A DNA stretch of 64,000 bases from an uncultured Christensenella sp. (GCA_910585705.1 CAJUER010000002.1:124001-188000); one strand, 5' to 3'. Positions 1-10,273 are shown, numbered from the stretch's first letter. The notes: generated by a model from the letters alone, not told the origin. Made by a program: numbers and translations.

Positions 1-2043
1 GCCGTCGAGCGCAAGCTCGCCGCCGTCTAAGGTCACCGTATATCCGAGCTCGAGTCCGCCTACGTTTTCAACGTTTGCAGCAAAATCTATCGTGACGTCG
101 GTTTTGTTTTCAGCCGAATACAGATCGATTTCCTTTTTAACGGATTCGGCCTTTAACACGGGTGCCGACTCGCTGGTGACGGTGACTTTAATCGTAACCG
201 TAAGCACCGTATCGCCTTTATATTTTACGGCTATATTCACTTCCGATTCGGCTTCTTCGCTGCCTGCCGTAACGGTAAACGTTTCATCTTCAACGCTTAC
301 TGTAACCTTGCCGTCGGGCGCGGTTATCTCGTAAGTCAAGTTGCTTAAATCCTTACCGTCAACGTAATCATGAAGGTTAAGCTCTTTGCTGTTTCCTACA
401 AGCAGACTAAAAGATTTATCGGCTTCCGCAATTTCTTCGGGAACGCGCAACTCAAGCGCGGCGAACGCTTTTTCCACCGCCGTTTTTGCCGCGTCAACCT
501 CTTTTTGATCGGCTGCGATATTTTCAAGAACAGCACGCGCCAAATCAATTTCCTTTACGTACACGTCGTAACTTTCGGCGGTGTAATCGCCCTGTTCGGT
601 CAGCGCGTTTTCCAAAACGGTTTGCAGCGCCGATTTGTCTGCAAGAAGGTTTTCCGCCGCAAAAGCGTTTTGAGGAAGCTCTTCCTCTGCCGCATAGTAC
701 GTCGTCAATTCGTCGAAGTTAAAGAAACCGAAGCCTGCCGAAGCGTTGTCGTGAAGCACTATTTTCAGCGTTTCTCCCGCATACTCCGAAAGGTCGGCAA
801 CATACGTCGCCAGGTTGCAGGCAAACTGCGTTTTTCCTATCTCGTCCCTGTCCCAGTTTCCGACGTCCTTAAACTTGGTATTGCGCCATAATGCAACAAC
901 CGTACCGTCGGTTTTTTCAAGAGTTATATAGCAGTCCCTGTTGCCTGCCGCGCCGAGCATAAACGTAATTTTATTTAAGCCGCCTACCTTGAACGCAGAA
1001 GATTCAAGCGTTCCGGTCGCCGCCTCCGTATCGTTGCCAGAAAAATATTTGCCGTTGTTGAATATGGGAAACTTCTGATCCCAGAACGTGGAGTTTTCGC
1101 TTATCTCGCCAATCCCGCCGGTCATAGTCCAGCCTTCGAGTCCGTTGTCGAAGCCGCCGTTGATTACCCTGCAAGCCGTAGTGTCGGTAACCGAAAGAGT
1201 ATAAATATATTCTGCGCTTTTACCTTCGCCGTAGGATACCGTCACGTTAAACACTGCTTTTGCGGCTACGTCGGTATACTCTCCGTTAAGATTATAAACA
1301 TAGCAATTTTCGCCGTCAAGCGTAACGGCAGTGTTTTCAAGCGAAACCGAATAAACAACGTTTTCAGCACCATTAACGTCGACGTTGTCCGTAAAGTCGA
1401 TTTTTACTTGGGTTTTGTCTTCGAGCGTGTAAATATCTACCGAACGGGTTACTTCGGGTTTTTTGATAACAACCTCGCCTTCCGGCACTCGCGTAAGATT
1501 TTCACGCGCGGCTTTTAGTGCCTTGCAGGCAGCGTCAACCTCTTCCTGCGTGGCGTCGGCTTTTTTGTTTACAGCCTTTGCCGCATTAAGCTTTTCTACA
1601 TATACGGAATAGCTTTCGTAGGTATAATTGCCCTGTTCTGTTATTTCAAGCGCAAGCTCGGCAATGAGTGCGGTTTTGTCGACCGCGACGGGCGGCGCCT
1701 GCGTTTCGTTTACCGTTACGGCAAACTCCGTATGCGCTTCACCAGCGCTTACCGAAACTACTGCGTTTCCCTTTGCAACCGCCGTTACGGTTGCCGTACC
1801 CCCGTCAACCGAAACGGTAGCGGTTTCGGGCGAAGAGGATTCAGCCGTAAAGCCGTACTCCGTACCTTCGACGGAAATGTATTCCGTCAAATCTATGCTG
1901 CGGCTTTCGCCTTCGGTAAGGACTAAGGCAATGCCGTCCTTCAGTTTTTCGGGTTGCTTTGCCGCTTCCTTTTTGCATGCGCCGAACAGCGCAACCGCAA
2001 AGCATACCATTGCGGATAAAACCGCACAAGTTAATTTTTTCAT
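1..2043 (-). CDS. Surface lipoprotein with FIVAR-like and NGGFE modules (3' part beyond window)
   Basis: The reading frame is open from the ATG at 2043 to the window edge, so the C-terminus is missing. The N-terminus is a lipoprotein signal with lipid-accepting Cys23 (FGAC). An Ig-like bacterial domain rich in Val and Thr follows. Then come two helical FIVAR-like segments (VDKTALIAELALEITEQGNY and a similar one ending LTEQGDYTAESYDVYV). Between them lies one jelly-roll-like module opening with VINGGFDNGLEGW, of the type repeated four times in the neighbouring protein. It is the last visible gene of the leftward fructan operon, 19 bp after its neighbour. Role inferred: binding fructan or cell wall at the surface. 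No catalytic motif was seen. Confidence 0.75.
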   Translation of the reverse strand, partial: MKKLTCAVLSAMVCFAVALFGACKKEAAKQPEKLKDGIALVLTEGESRSIDLTEYISVEGTEYGFTAESSSPETATVSVDGGTATVTAVAKGNAVVSVSAGEAHTEFAVTVNETQAPPVAVDKTALIAELALEITEQGNYTYESYSVYVEKLNAAKAVNKKADATQEEVDAACKALKAARENLTRVPEGEVVIKKPEVTRSVDIYTLEDKTQVKIDFTDNVDVNGAENVVYSVSLENTAVTLDGENCYVYNLNGEYTDVAAKAVFNVTVSYGEGKSAEYIYTLSVTDTTACRVINGGFDNGLEGWTMTGGIGEISENSTFWDQKFPIFNNGKYFSGNDTEAATGTLESSAFKVGGLNKITFMLGAAGNRDCYITLEKTDGTVVALWRNTKFKDVGNWDRDEIGKTQFACNLATYVADLSEYAGETLKIVLHDNASAGFGFFNFDELTTYYAAEEELPQNAFAAENLLADKSALQTVLENALTEQGDYTAESYDVYVKEIDLARAVLENIAADQKEVDAAKTAVEKAFAALELRVPEEIAEADKSFSLLVGNSKELNLHDYVDGKDLSNLTYEITAPDGKVTVSVEDETFTVTAGSEEAESEVNIAVKYKGDTVLTVTIKVTVTSESAPVLKAESVKKEIDLYSAENKTDVTIDFAANVENVGGLELGYTVTLDGGELALDG

Positions 2044-2062
2044 GTTTTTCCCCTTTAAATTT

Positions 2063-4477
2063 TTATTTTATTAAATTTTCGGCAAGCACTGCGTTTGACG
2101 CAACGTCCGCCGCATTTTCATAGTGAGTTATAAAGCTGTCCGCAGTAATAAGTCCCCAATCGTTTACGGCATTGTCGACAATCTGTATTTTAACTTTTTT
2201 ACCCATAATCGAGCTTAAATCCGCTCTGTACTTTACCAGACTGCCCTCCTGCGAAAGCATATTTTTATTTGCAAAGCGTAACAGCTCCGTGCTTGTTTCC
2301 GCATCGATTATCGAAACGTAACACAAATCGGTGTTTTTGCCGCCGCCCAGAAGGAACGTCATCCAGCCGCAACCGCCAACAGTAAATTCAGAGCTTGTTA
2401 GCGTACCAGTGTTGCCTTCGATATTCCCGATATTGTGCTCGAATCCGCTGAAAAGATACATCCCCTCTTTATTGTAGGGATAGTCAAGCCACGAGTTTGC
2501 GCCCACAACCGCTCCTATCGGCTTTTGTTCGTCGCTCAACGTCCAACCGTACAGATCGCCCGTTTCGAAGTCGCCGTTGAGAACCTGGAACTCGTTGTCC
2601 TCGCCCAAGACGTGGCGCGAAAGTAAATCGGTTGCGGTTATCGCGTCTTTGGGCAGAGCTTTTGCTGTTTCGTAATAGGTTTTGAAGCTGTCTGCAACCA
2701 GAAGTCCCCAGTTGTCTACGGCGTTATCCGTAAGCACGAGCTTAACCGTTTTGCCGATAAATTCGGAAAGGTCGGCTTTATACAAAATTAACGTGCCGTC
2801 GTTGAACGCGCTGTTGCAGTATCGCGTAAGTTCTTTTCCGCTGTCGGCGTCTATTACCGAAAGGTAACACAGCTCGGGTTTCTTGCCGCCGCCCAGAAGA
2901 TAGGTTATCCAGCCCGAGCCGCCCACTTCGAACGGCGAGCTCGTAAGCGTGCCCTTATTGCTTTCGAGTTTTTGTCCGTCGTGTTCGAAGCCTGTAAACA
3001 GGTACCTGCCCTTTTTGTTGTAAGGTCTGTCAAGCCAGAAATCTTCGCTTACAACCCTGCCTATATTGCCGACGCACTCCCAGCCGGTCAGATCGCCCGT
3101 TTCGAAACCGCCGTTTGCAACCTGATATTTGCTTTCGGGCATTATGTCGTTATCGGTATCTACTTTTGCAATGAACGCTTCCTCGTCGTACCAAACGGGT
3201 TTTTCTTCCCAGTACGTCTTTACGCTGTCAAGCGTTATACAGCCGAGCTCGTCTGTCGACGAGTTTTTATCCACGACTTCGATAAACATCGTGTTGCCGA
3301 GATATTCGGAAAAGTCGGCGTAATACTGCACCATATTCAAAAGGCGCATACCGTTTGCAACGTGCGGGAACTGGAAATTCCAATATTTGAAATTTGAAAA
3401 CCTTGCGACCTCCTGCTCTCCGCTTTCGGCTTCAAGCATAAACCGTAAATAGGTTTTGCCGTTATCGGCACAGCCGCCCAGCTTCCAGCTGATATATCCC
3501 GAACCGCCCAGCACGAACTTCGACGAACGCATAACGCCCGTTGCGGCAGGCTTATATTTGCCGTAATGATAATTTCCGTCGCGGGAGTAAGTGATGTTTT
3601 CGTTCCACCACACGCTTTCGCTATTTACTCCGTCGTGCGAAAACGCATCGCCTTCGACTATGTCCCAGCCTGCGAGCGAGCCAGTTTCAAAACCGCCGTT
3701 TTTGATTTCGTACTGAGACGGAGCTTCGGCGTCTTCAGCATATTCGCGCACTTTCGTGAAATATTCGCCCTCACTCTGAGGCTCGGCGTCTTCGCCTATC
3801 CTTATATCGTCCACCGCGAAATAGCCGTAATAGTAGCTGTCGTCGTTATCGGCTATACGGATGTAAACCTTTTCGCCTGCATATGCGGACAGATCGAGCT
3901 TATATTCGCTGAAATTATCGGTGTGGTATACTCCGGCCGCGTACTTATCGGGATTGACGTAATCTTCGGTATGCTCCAAAAAATATTCGTTCGTCTGCAT
4001 TGCGATAAGTTTATCGTCCGAAGAACGGTAAATTCCGACGTAACACAGCTTTTCCCTGCTTTTCAAAGGCGCGTTTTCGCCCTTGCCTACGGTGGGCGCA
4101 CCGCCTGCCAGTTTCATACTTATAACGCCGTCTTCGGGCAGAATAAACTCCGTCGAACGTATTGCGCCGGTGCGCGCTCCCGAATACATTCCGTGAAAGC
4201 CTTTACCGCTGAGGTACCAGTTGCCCGTTGCGTCCACAGGAAGGAGGTTGTGATTCGCGTCGTTTTCATAGGAAAAGGTTTTATCCGATACAACGCAGTC
4301 GCTGTCGAACGCGTTGCCGTATTCAACCGTCCAGCCGCTTAAATCCGCGCTTTCGAAACCGCCGTTCACGGGCGCGCAGGGCATCTCTTCACCCTTTTTC
4401 GTGCAGGCGGTTGCGGTACCCGCGACGGCCGCTCCGACACATAAAATGCTTAAAATAGAAATTAAAGTTTTCCGCAT
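2063..4477 (-). CDS. Lipoprotein with four NGGFE jelly-roll-like modules
   Basis: 804 residues. A signal peptide ends at lipid-accepting Cys25. The rest is four modules of about 170 residues, starting near residues 37, 257, 443 and 640. Each opens with NGGFE(T/S) and a G-W pair, followed by a GGxGxIxxLLGGG-type strand and a DNxxDxWG-type turn. Modules three and four are clearly recent duplicates. The fold resembles family 4/9-type carbohydrate-binding modules, which is my inference from the pattern. It lies 13 bp downstream of a lipid-anchored GH32 enzyme, which suggests a polysaccharide-capturing surface protein. No enzyme active site is visible. Confidence 0.75.
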   Translation of the reverse strand: MRKTLISILSILCVGAAVAGTATACTKKGEEMPCAPVNGGFESADLSGWTVEYGNAFDSDCVVSDKTFSYENDANHNLLPVDATGNWYLSGKGFHGMYSGARTGAIRSTEFILPEDGVISMKLAGGAPTVGKGENAPLKSREKLCYVGIYRSSDDKLIAMQTNEYFLEHTEDYVNPDKYAAGVYHTDNFSEYKLDLSAYAGEKVYIRIADNDDSYYYGYFAVDDIRIGEDAEPQSEGEYFTKVREYAEDAEAPSQYEIKNGGFETGSLAGWDIVEGDAFSHDGVNSESVWWNENITYSRDGNYHYGKYKPAATGVMRSSKFVLGGSGYISWKLGGCADNGKTYLRFMLEAESGEQEVARFSNFKYWNFQFPHVANGMRLLNMVQYYADFSEYLGNTMFIEVVDKNSSTDELGCITLDSVKTYWEEKPVWYDEEAFIAKVDTDNDIMPESKYQVANGGFETGDLTGWECVGNIGRVVSEDFWLDRPYNKKGRYLFTGFEHDGQKLESNKGTLTSSPFEVGGSGWITYLLGGGKKPELCYLSVIDADSGKELTRYCNSAFNDGTLILYKADLSEFIGKTVKLVLTDNAVDNWGLLVADSFKTYYETAKALPKDAITATDLLSRHVLGEDNEFQVLNGDFETGDLYGWTLSDEQKPIGAVVGANSWLDYPYNKEGMYLFSGFEHNIGNIEGNTGTLTSSEFTVGGCGWMTFLLGGGKNTDLCYVSIIDAETSTELLRFANKNMLSQEGSLVKYRADLSSIMGKKVKIQIVDNAVNDWGLITADSFITHYENAADVASNAVLAENLIK

Positions 4478-4490
4478 TTCATATTCCCCC

Positions 4491-6980
4491 TTATTGTCCC
4501 AAATTGCCTACGTTGCCGTAATAGGGCGGCGTTACCGTTTGAGAATAAGCGCTGCCCATACGGTAAACGCTGAACGAGGTGAAGCGAATTCCCGAATTAT
4601 TGTCGAACACGCGCAGATAATCGGAATCGCCGTATTTGGGATATATCCTTGTAGTAAAGCTCATCACTCCGTTTACATAGACCTCTAACATCGAGCGGTC
4701 CAAAAGAATCGTTATTTCATATTCGCGCGAAGTATCCGCCCAAGTATGGCTGGGCGTTTTGGAAACATAGTCCAACAGCGAGGACTTGTTCCTCTCTATA
4801 TACACGCCCGTGTTCGAGAAGTTTACGTCCGTGCGCTCCGTCTGCAAGTTTACGGTGTTCGGATTATAGCGCACGCTTATTCCGCCCGAGTACTCCGCCG
4901 CAGCAGGCGCAAGCGTAAATTTTGCGCGTATTTCCAACAGGTCGCCCCTTATAGACGAAATTTCTGAATTGAGCGCTTGCGCCGTTTTTCCTTCGCCGTC
5001 GTAGCTGTAAAGCGTTTCCTGCCGCACGCTCTCCAATTCCTTTATAGGCTCGCGGATAACGCTTTTACCGTCGTCGGAAAGCCTCAGCTCGAGGGGTATG
5101 GCAAAGTTATGCGCCCAGCCCGCGCTGTAATTCTGAGCCGTGCCCGCGTCCTTGCCCTGCGCTATTGCATAAATAACCGTTCTGCCCTGCTCGTACGAGG
5201 TTTTGCCTGCGGCTTTATCTTCGTCCGTGAGGAAGCAGAAACCGTTCTGCCCCGTATAAACTCCGCGCCCCATATCGAAAAGTTTGGGCTTGTGGTCGTC
5301 GGGAATGAAACGGCAGCTGTCCTTGTCAAACGTGCCTATCCAGTAATAGCACTCAACCGTGTAGCCGTCCACAGTGTACTGCGGACAGTCAAACAAAATA
5401 TACTTTGTCTGCGAGCCGTCCTTCGTCGTTATCGGAAGCATAACCACGCATTCCCAGTGCGCGCCCTGCTCGGGGTAAAGCTCGTAATCACATTCGTATA
5501 AATATCCCCTCGACTCCCACTCGCGCATATCCGTTGAGGTATATACGTTTGCCGAACCGCCCTTGCCGGGTATCGACGTAGAAACCATCATGTAATAAGT
5601 GCCGTCGTCGTACCATACGAAGGGGTCGCGGAACTGGTCGCGCTCGCCCTCGGAATTGTCACCCGGCTGAGTTATCGTAACCTTGTCTTCGACTATCCAG
5701 TCGGCCAAATAAGGATCGTCGGGATCTGCCGCGTGAGCAAAGGCAACGTTCTGCCCGCTCCATGAAGTCGTATTCGTACCTGCGGTTATCGCAAGCCACG
5801 GGGTTCCGTCCGGGCCTATGCACGCGCCGCCCGTCCACACGCCTTCCGGGCAAATGCCCGGCGTGGGTACAACCGCGTCTTTAACATATTCCCAGTGAAT
5901 CATATCGTCGCTGACTATGTGTCCCCAGCGTATCTGCGACCAGTAGGGTCCCGAAGGATTATGCTGATAGAAAACGTGATATCTGCCCTTGTAATAGAAC
6001 GGCGAATGCGGCTCGTTCATCCATACAGCGGGTGGAATACCATGATATTGAGGGCGGTATCTGTCTCCCTCGTACACCGAACTGTCAAGCGCGACGTCCG
6101 CCCATTCGAGCTTAGGCTTGCCGCCTCCTGCGTCCGTATCGGCATATACTTCGCGAATATCCTTAGGGGAAAGCGCAGAACTGTAAATTTTTACCTCGTC
6201 CAAAAGCCCGCTTAAAAGCTGTCGGCTTATGCCGAATTCCTGCACCGGGTTTGTGAACCTGCCTATATACAGAGGGTCTTCCGAATCCACTATGCGGGTT
6301 TCCGCAAGCTCGGGGATAACCGCCTCGTATGACGGCGCGCCGTTGAAAAACAGCCCTATATATCCCGTTTTACCGTCGTAGCTTACAGCGATATGAGACC
6401 ACTCGTAAAGCGGCAAAGTGTTGATAGGGTCATAGAACGAGACGACGAAGTCTTCGTCAGTTTCGGTGTTATGAAGCGCAAACTGTATACCCCAAAGTCC
6501 CAGCCTGCCGTAGCCGAGCAGGAAGCCTTCGCCCGCCTCCACGTTACCCTTGTTGATAACGGAAGTCAGTCTGGGATTGCCCGCCGCGTCCGAGCCGTCG
6601 CCGTAGTTGGGAAGATTTTCAAATACTCTGGGCGCAACCCATGCGGAGAGCGTGACCGCCGAAGACGGAAGCTTGAAATCTCTGTTCGTTATACTGTTTG
6701 AAAAGCCGTCCATATACAGGGCTTTACCCTTCACTCCGGTTCGCCGCAACGGGTTGGACGGAGCTTTGAAAATGTTATCCGCGTTGTCCTCCCCGAAAAC
6801 GTAATTTATTTTATAATCCTTTTGGCTAACTGCTTCCCTTGCGGTGCTTCCGCCCTCTTCGTCAAACGAATACGAAACCGCAAGACTGCCGTTATCTTCC
6901 GCCGGTTTACACGCGGTTGCAACACCTGCGGTGCAGAAGCACAAAGCTGCGAGAACCGCAATTGATTTTCTGAATTTCAT
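4491..6980 (-). CDS. LamG-GH32 lipoprotein, fructan-active glycosidase with altered nucleophile motif
   Basis: 829 residues, lipid-anchored at Cys24. A LamG/concanavalin-like domain (about 30-285) precedes a GH32 five-bladed propeller (about 310-650) and a C-terminal beta-sandwich. GH32 enzymes hydrolyse or transfer fructosyl units of levan, inulin or sucrose. The transition-state Asp is in RDPF (Asp452) and the acid/base Glu in WEC (Glu510). The nucleophile motif, usually WMNDPNG, reads WMNEPHS at 320-326, so Asp is replaced by Glu323. It follows the permease genes by 10 bp. Exact linkage specificity cannot be read from sequence. The altered motif may mean a different mode of action or a distinct subfamily. 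Confidence 0.85.
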   Translation of the reverse strand: MKFRKSIAVLAALCFCTAGVATACKPAEDNGSLAVSYSFDEEGGSTAREAVSQKDYKINYVFGEDNADNIFKAPSNPLRRTGVKGKALYMDGFSNSITNRDFKLPSSAVTLSAWVAPRVFENLPNYGDGSDAAGNPRLTSVINKGNVEAGEGFLLGYGRLGLWGIQFALHNTETDEDFVVSFYDPINTLPLYEWSHIAVSYDGKTGYIGLFFNGAPSYEAVIPELAETRIVDSEDPLYIGRFTNPVQEFGISRQLLSGLLDEVKIYSSALSPKDIREVYADTDAGGGKPKLEWADVALDSSVYEGDRYRPQYHGIPPAVWMNEPHSPFYYKGRYHVFYQHNPSGPYWSQIRWGHIVSDDMIHWEYVKDAVVPTPGICPEGVWTGGACIGPDGTPWLAITAGTNTTSWSGQNVAFAHAADPDDPYLADWIVEDKVTITQPGDNSEGERDQFRDPFVWYDDGTYYMMVSTSIPGKGGSANVYTSTDMREWESRGYLYECDYELYPEQGAHWECVVMLPITTKDGSQTKYILFDCPQYTVDGYTVECYYWIGTFDKDSCRFIPDDHKPKLFDMGRGVYTGQNGFCFLTDEDKAAGKTSYEQGRTVIYAIAQGKDAGTAQNYSAGWAHNFAIPLELRLSDDGKSVIREPIKELESVRQETLYSYDGEGKTAQALNSEISSIRGDLLEIRAKFTLAPAAAEYSGGISVRYNPNTVNLQTERTDVNFSNTGVYIERNKSSLLDYVSKTPSHTWADTSREYEITILLDRSMLEVYVNGVMSFTTRIYPKYGDSDYLRVFDNNSGIRFTSFSVYRMGSAYSQTVTPPYYGNVGNLGQ

Positions 6981-6990
6981 AATTCACCCC

Positions 6991-7917
6991 TTACATTTTC
7001 AGTCCGGCAGAACCGAAGCCCTGCACGATATATTTTTGCGCCGCAACATATATAACGAAAATCGGAATACTCGTAATAACAAGCGAAGCCATAATTTCAC
7101 CCGTAGTTATTCCTTCCATACTTTGGATAGTCGTCAATGCCGCCTGTATAGGCATAAGCGGCCATTTGTCCGCACCCGTCTGCGGCAAAATCATAGACGG
7201 CCAGAGATAGTCGTTCCACACGCCTATAAAGCAGAACACCGCAACCGTAGCGACTATGGGCTTTGACAGCGGCAGAATGACCTTAAAGAAAATGCCCAGC
7301 GTGCTCGACCCGTCCATACGCGCCGCCTCCTCGTACTCTTTGGGAATACTCTGGAAAAACTGCATAAACAGAAACACGTTGAAAATGCTTATTGTCGCAG
7401 GCAGAATTATGCCCAGCACGGACGCGGTCTGTTTAAGCCCGAGCATTATTTTAACGATAGAATAAAGCGGAATTATCGAGGTTTCCACCGGCACGATTAT
7501 CAGAAAGATAATGAGAGCCGAAAACAGCCTTTTGCCCGGAAAACGCATTTTTGACATAACGTAACCCGCCAAGCCGTTCACAAGCACGTTGAGGACTATT
7601 ACTATCGCCGCATAAAGAAAGCTGTTAAGCGCGTACTTCCATATGCCGTAGTTTGTGAGAACGCTCGAATAGTTGTCGAACATTGTGCCGAGATGCGCAA
7701 AATCGGGGAAAAACATTGCAAGAGATCCCGCGCCCTGCGCATATGCGGACTCGCTTTTAGTAGAAGTCGCAAGCATATATATTATGGGGAACAGAAACAT
7801 GAGCGAAAGAACGGCGCCGCAAAGATAGTAAATAACTTCCTTTGTTATTCTTTTGCCGTTCAAGCGGCTGTTCAATTCAACCGTTTTTCCGTCCACATTC
7901 AAAGTTTTTGCTTTCAT
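6991..7917 (-). CDS. CUT1 sugar ABC transporter permease, MalG type
   Basis: 308 residues with six predicted membrane segments. The EAA loop that docks on the ATPase reads EEAARMDGSSTLGIFFKVILP near residues 195-215, the normal position for MalG-like subunits. It imports oligosaccharides together with the permease just upstream (2-bp gap) and the lipoprotein receptor at 8916-10220. Its place between two GH32 genes suggests fructo-oligosaccharides as substrate, which is inference. Confidence 0.9.
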   Translation of the reverse strand: MKAKTLNVDGKTVELNSRLNGKRITKEVIYYLCGAVLSLMFLFPIIYMLATSTKSESAYAQGAGSLAMFFPDFAHLGTMFDNYSSVLTNYGIWKYALNSFLYAAIVIVLNVLVNGLAGYVMSKMRFPGKRLFSALIIFLIIVPVETSIIPLYSIVKIMLGLKQTASVLGIILPATISIFNVFLFMQFFQSIPKEYEEAARMDGSSTLGIFFKVILPLSKPIVATVAVFCFIGVWNDYLWPSMILPQTGADKWPLMPIQAALTTIQSMEGITTGEIMASLVITSIPIFVIYVAAQKYIVQGFGSAGLKM

Positions 7918-7919
7918 AA

Positions 7920-8891
7920 TTACTTCTCCCTGAACGCACGGCGCTGTATAAGCGTTATCGTGCCGATAACTAACGTCATAATGAGCGCCACCGCCGACGA
8001 ATAACCAACCCAGCGGTACTTATAACCCTGCTGGTACATATAGTAGCTCAGTGTTACGGTATGGTCCTGATAACCCGTCATAAGCATGGGCTGAGTCATT
8101 ATTCTGCACGCGCCTATGAACACCGTGATTATGATATATACGAACGTGGACCTGAGTCCCGGCCAGGTTACGGTTTTGAATTTCTGCCAGGCGTTAGCTC
8201 CGTCGAGCGCCGCCGCCTCATAGAGGTCGTTGCGGATATTAGACAGACCCGAAGTGAATATAAGCATCTGATAACCGCAGCCCTGCCATGCGCTTAAAAT
8301 TATTATGCAAAGCATCGCCGTTTTGGGGTCGCGCAACCAGTCGTGAGGTTTTGCGCCGAAAATTCCCAGAAAGGAATTCAAAAGTCCCGTATCCGAAGGC
8401 GAAAGTATTTGCAACCACAGAAACGAGGTTACGCTTAACGATATGACAACGGGAGCGAAAAAGCAGACCTTGAAAATTTTCACGCCGCGCACTTTACGGT
8501 TTGTAAACAGAGCAAGCCCCAGCGCCATACCTATTTGCAGGGGCACAACCCCGACGACGAATATAAGCGTGTTAATAATCGCGTGGTACAGCGTACCCTT
8601 TTCGCCTATTTCGACAAATACGTTTTTGAAGTTATCGAATCCGATAAAATCTATATCGTTGGGCGTCAGAAGATAATAATCCGTAAACGCATACCCCAAC
8701 GAATAAAGTATGGGCAGCAATATAAACAGAAAAGCGAGCAGCACTGCGGGCAACAGCATTAAATATGCCGTTACCGTAGAGCGCAAACGAAACTTTTCGT
8801 TTTTCTTTTTCGACCTAACTATATCCCATATCGCCAGACCCGCGAAGACGGCGACGAATACAGCTAAAATTATCAACGTTGAGCCTGTCAT
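7920..8891 (-). CDS. CUT1 sugar ABC transporter permease, MalF type
   Basis: 323 residues. The first membrane helix is separated from the core by a short Lys-rich cytoplasmic stretch (RSKKKNEKFRLRS). The permease core follows, with the EAA loop EAAALDGANAWQKFKTVTWP. It forms the channel heterodimer with the MalG-type protein 2 bp downstream. It starts 24 bp after the binding-protein gene, so the three are one transcription unit. Confidence 0.9.
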   Translation of the reverse strand: MTGSTLIILAVFVAVFAGLAIWDIVRSKKKNEKFRLRSTVTAYLMLLPAVLLAFLFILLPILYSLGYAFTDYYLLTPNDIDFIGFDNFKNVFVEIGEKGTLYHAIINTLIFVVGVVPLQIGMALGLALFTNRKVRGVKIFKVCFFAPVVISLSVTSFLWLQILSPSDTGLLNSFLGIFGAKPHDWLRDPKTAMLCIIILSAWQGCGYQMLIFTSGLSNIRNDLYEAAALDGANAWQKFKTVTWPGLRSTFVYIIITVFIGACRIMTQPMLMTGYQDHTVTLSYYMYQQGYKYRWVGYSSAVALIMTLVIGTITLIQRRAFREK

Positions 8892-8915
8892 TTTTTTAAT
8901 ACCCGTTAATTAAAA

Positions 8916-10220
8916 TTATCTAGGAATCCTGTCCATTTCCGACTGTAAAGTCTTGGCCTGTGCATTGAGCACGTCAGACAGGTTGCCGTCTTTCAGGCTG
9001 TATATAACCTGGCTGAAACATGTTGAGAACGTAGGATATGCAACCGTCGAAGGACGTGCTTTACCGGTAAGCTGCAATTGCTTTAAAAGCACGCTCTCGG
9101 GCGAGCCGTCCGCATAGTTTTTGTTTACCGATTTGCGCGCGGCAATCATTCCCGTAGCGGTAGTTATCGAGTCGGAACTTTCCGTAGAGGTAAGCCACAG
9201 CAAAAGCTCCTTTGCAGCCTCTTTATCTTTGTGGTGGTTGTTGGTAATACCGAAGCACCAGCTGCCCGTCGCGCTTGCTTTCGCCGTACCCTGCGGATAG
9301 GGTAAAAGTCCCCAGTCGTCGCGGCTTTTAAAGGTTTCCTTGTACTTATTCTCTATTTCGGGAATAGTCCAGCCCGAAGAAAGATACATTCCCGTTTTAC
9401 CCGTAAAGAAGTCGGTCGCGCCTATGGAATATGAGGTATATCCCTCAGCGACGAGATCCTTTAAGAACTGGAAGCCGCTTTGCGTTGCGGCGGAATTGAA
9501 ATAGCCGGACGCGGTAAATCCGTCTTCGGAAGTAAACGTGCCGCCCGCCGCATAAATAAACGGATATAAAAGATATGTTGCCGTTTCGTCCTTAGTCGCA
9601 TCGAGGCGCATATCCACAGCCGTCTTACCCGAAGCCTTGATTTTTGCACAGACGTCCTTGAACTGCGCTAACGTCCACGGATTTTCTACGGTGTACGAAG
9701 ATACGTCCACATTTGCGGCTTTGAATATGTTTTTGTTATAGAAGAAGCCCGCGCTCGATTCCTGTATGGGAAGTCCGTACAGCTTTCCGTCGTATTTGTT
9801 AAGAGAAATGAAGTCGCTTTGAACGTCCTGCGGAACAAGCGAAGAAATATCGTATAATAAAGCCGACTTCGCATATGACGCGCAGTTAGGTGCGTCAAAG
9901 GTGATTATGTCGGGCAGAGTGCCCTCTACCTGCTTATTTAACAGCTCGGTTTCGTAACCTGCCGCGCCCGTAGTACGTGCCTGATAGGTTGCAGAAGCCT
10001 TGATTTTCTTGTCCTTATAGGCGGTATTGAACGCGTCTATTCTCTTTTTGTAAGCCTGACCTTCGGTAGATTTTTCGTCCACATGGAACATTATTTTTAC
10101 GATAGTGTTGCCGGCCTCATCCTTTTCTTCGCCGCCTCCGCCGCCTCCGCAAGCCGCAAAACCGCACGCCATAACGGCAGACACTGCAAACAAAGAAACC
10201 GCTTTAAATATCTTTTTCAT
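8916..10220 (-). CDS. Family 1 extracellular sugar-binding lipoprotein
   Basis: 434 residues. A signal peptide is followed by FAAC and a Gly run (lipidation at Cys24), then a family 1 solute-binding fold. Recognisable parts are DIITFDAPN, the KLYGLPIQ strand and a C-terminal AAKELLLWLTS helix. It is the receptor of the ABC importer encoded immediately downstream. A good Shine-Dalgarno (AAAAGGAG) precedes the ATG. Binding of fructo-oligosaccharides is inferred from the locus. Confidence 0.9.
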   Translation of the reverse strand: MKKIFKAVSLFAVSAVMACGFAACGGGGGGEEKDEAGNTIVKIMFHVDEKSTEGQAYKKRIDAFNTAYKDKKIKASATYQARTTGAAGYETELLNKQVEGTLPDIITFDAPNCASYAKSALLYDISSLVPQDVQSDFISLNKYDGKLYGLPIQESSAGFFYNKNIFKAANVDVSSYTVENPWTLAQFKDVCAKIKASGKTAVDMRLDATKDETATYLLYPFIYAAGGTFTSEDGFTASGYFNSAATQSGFQFLKDLVAEGYTSYSIGATDFFTGKTGMYLSSGWTIPEIENKYKETFKSRDDWGLLPYPQGTAKASATGSWCFGITNNHHKDKEAAKELLLWLTSTESSDSITTATGMIAARKSVNKNYADGSPESVLLKQLQLTGKARPSTVAYPTFSTCFSQVIYSLKDGNLSDVLNAQAKTLQSEMDRIPR

Positions 10221-10273
10221 TTTTATTTACTCCTTTTTACGGCTTACGCCGTTATTTGCTATTAATTGTTTTT

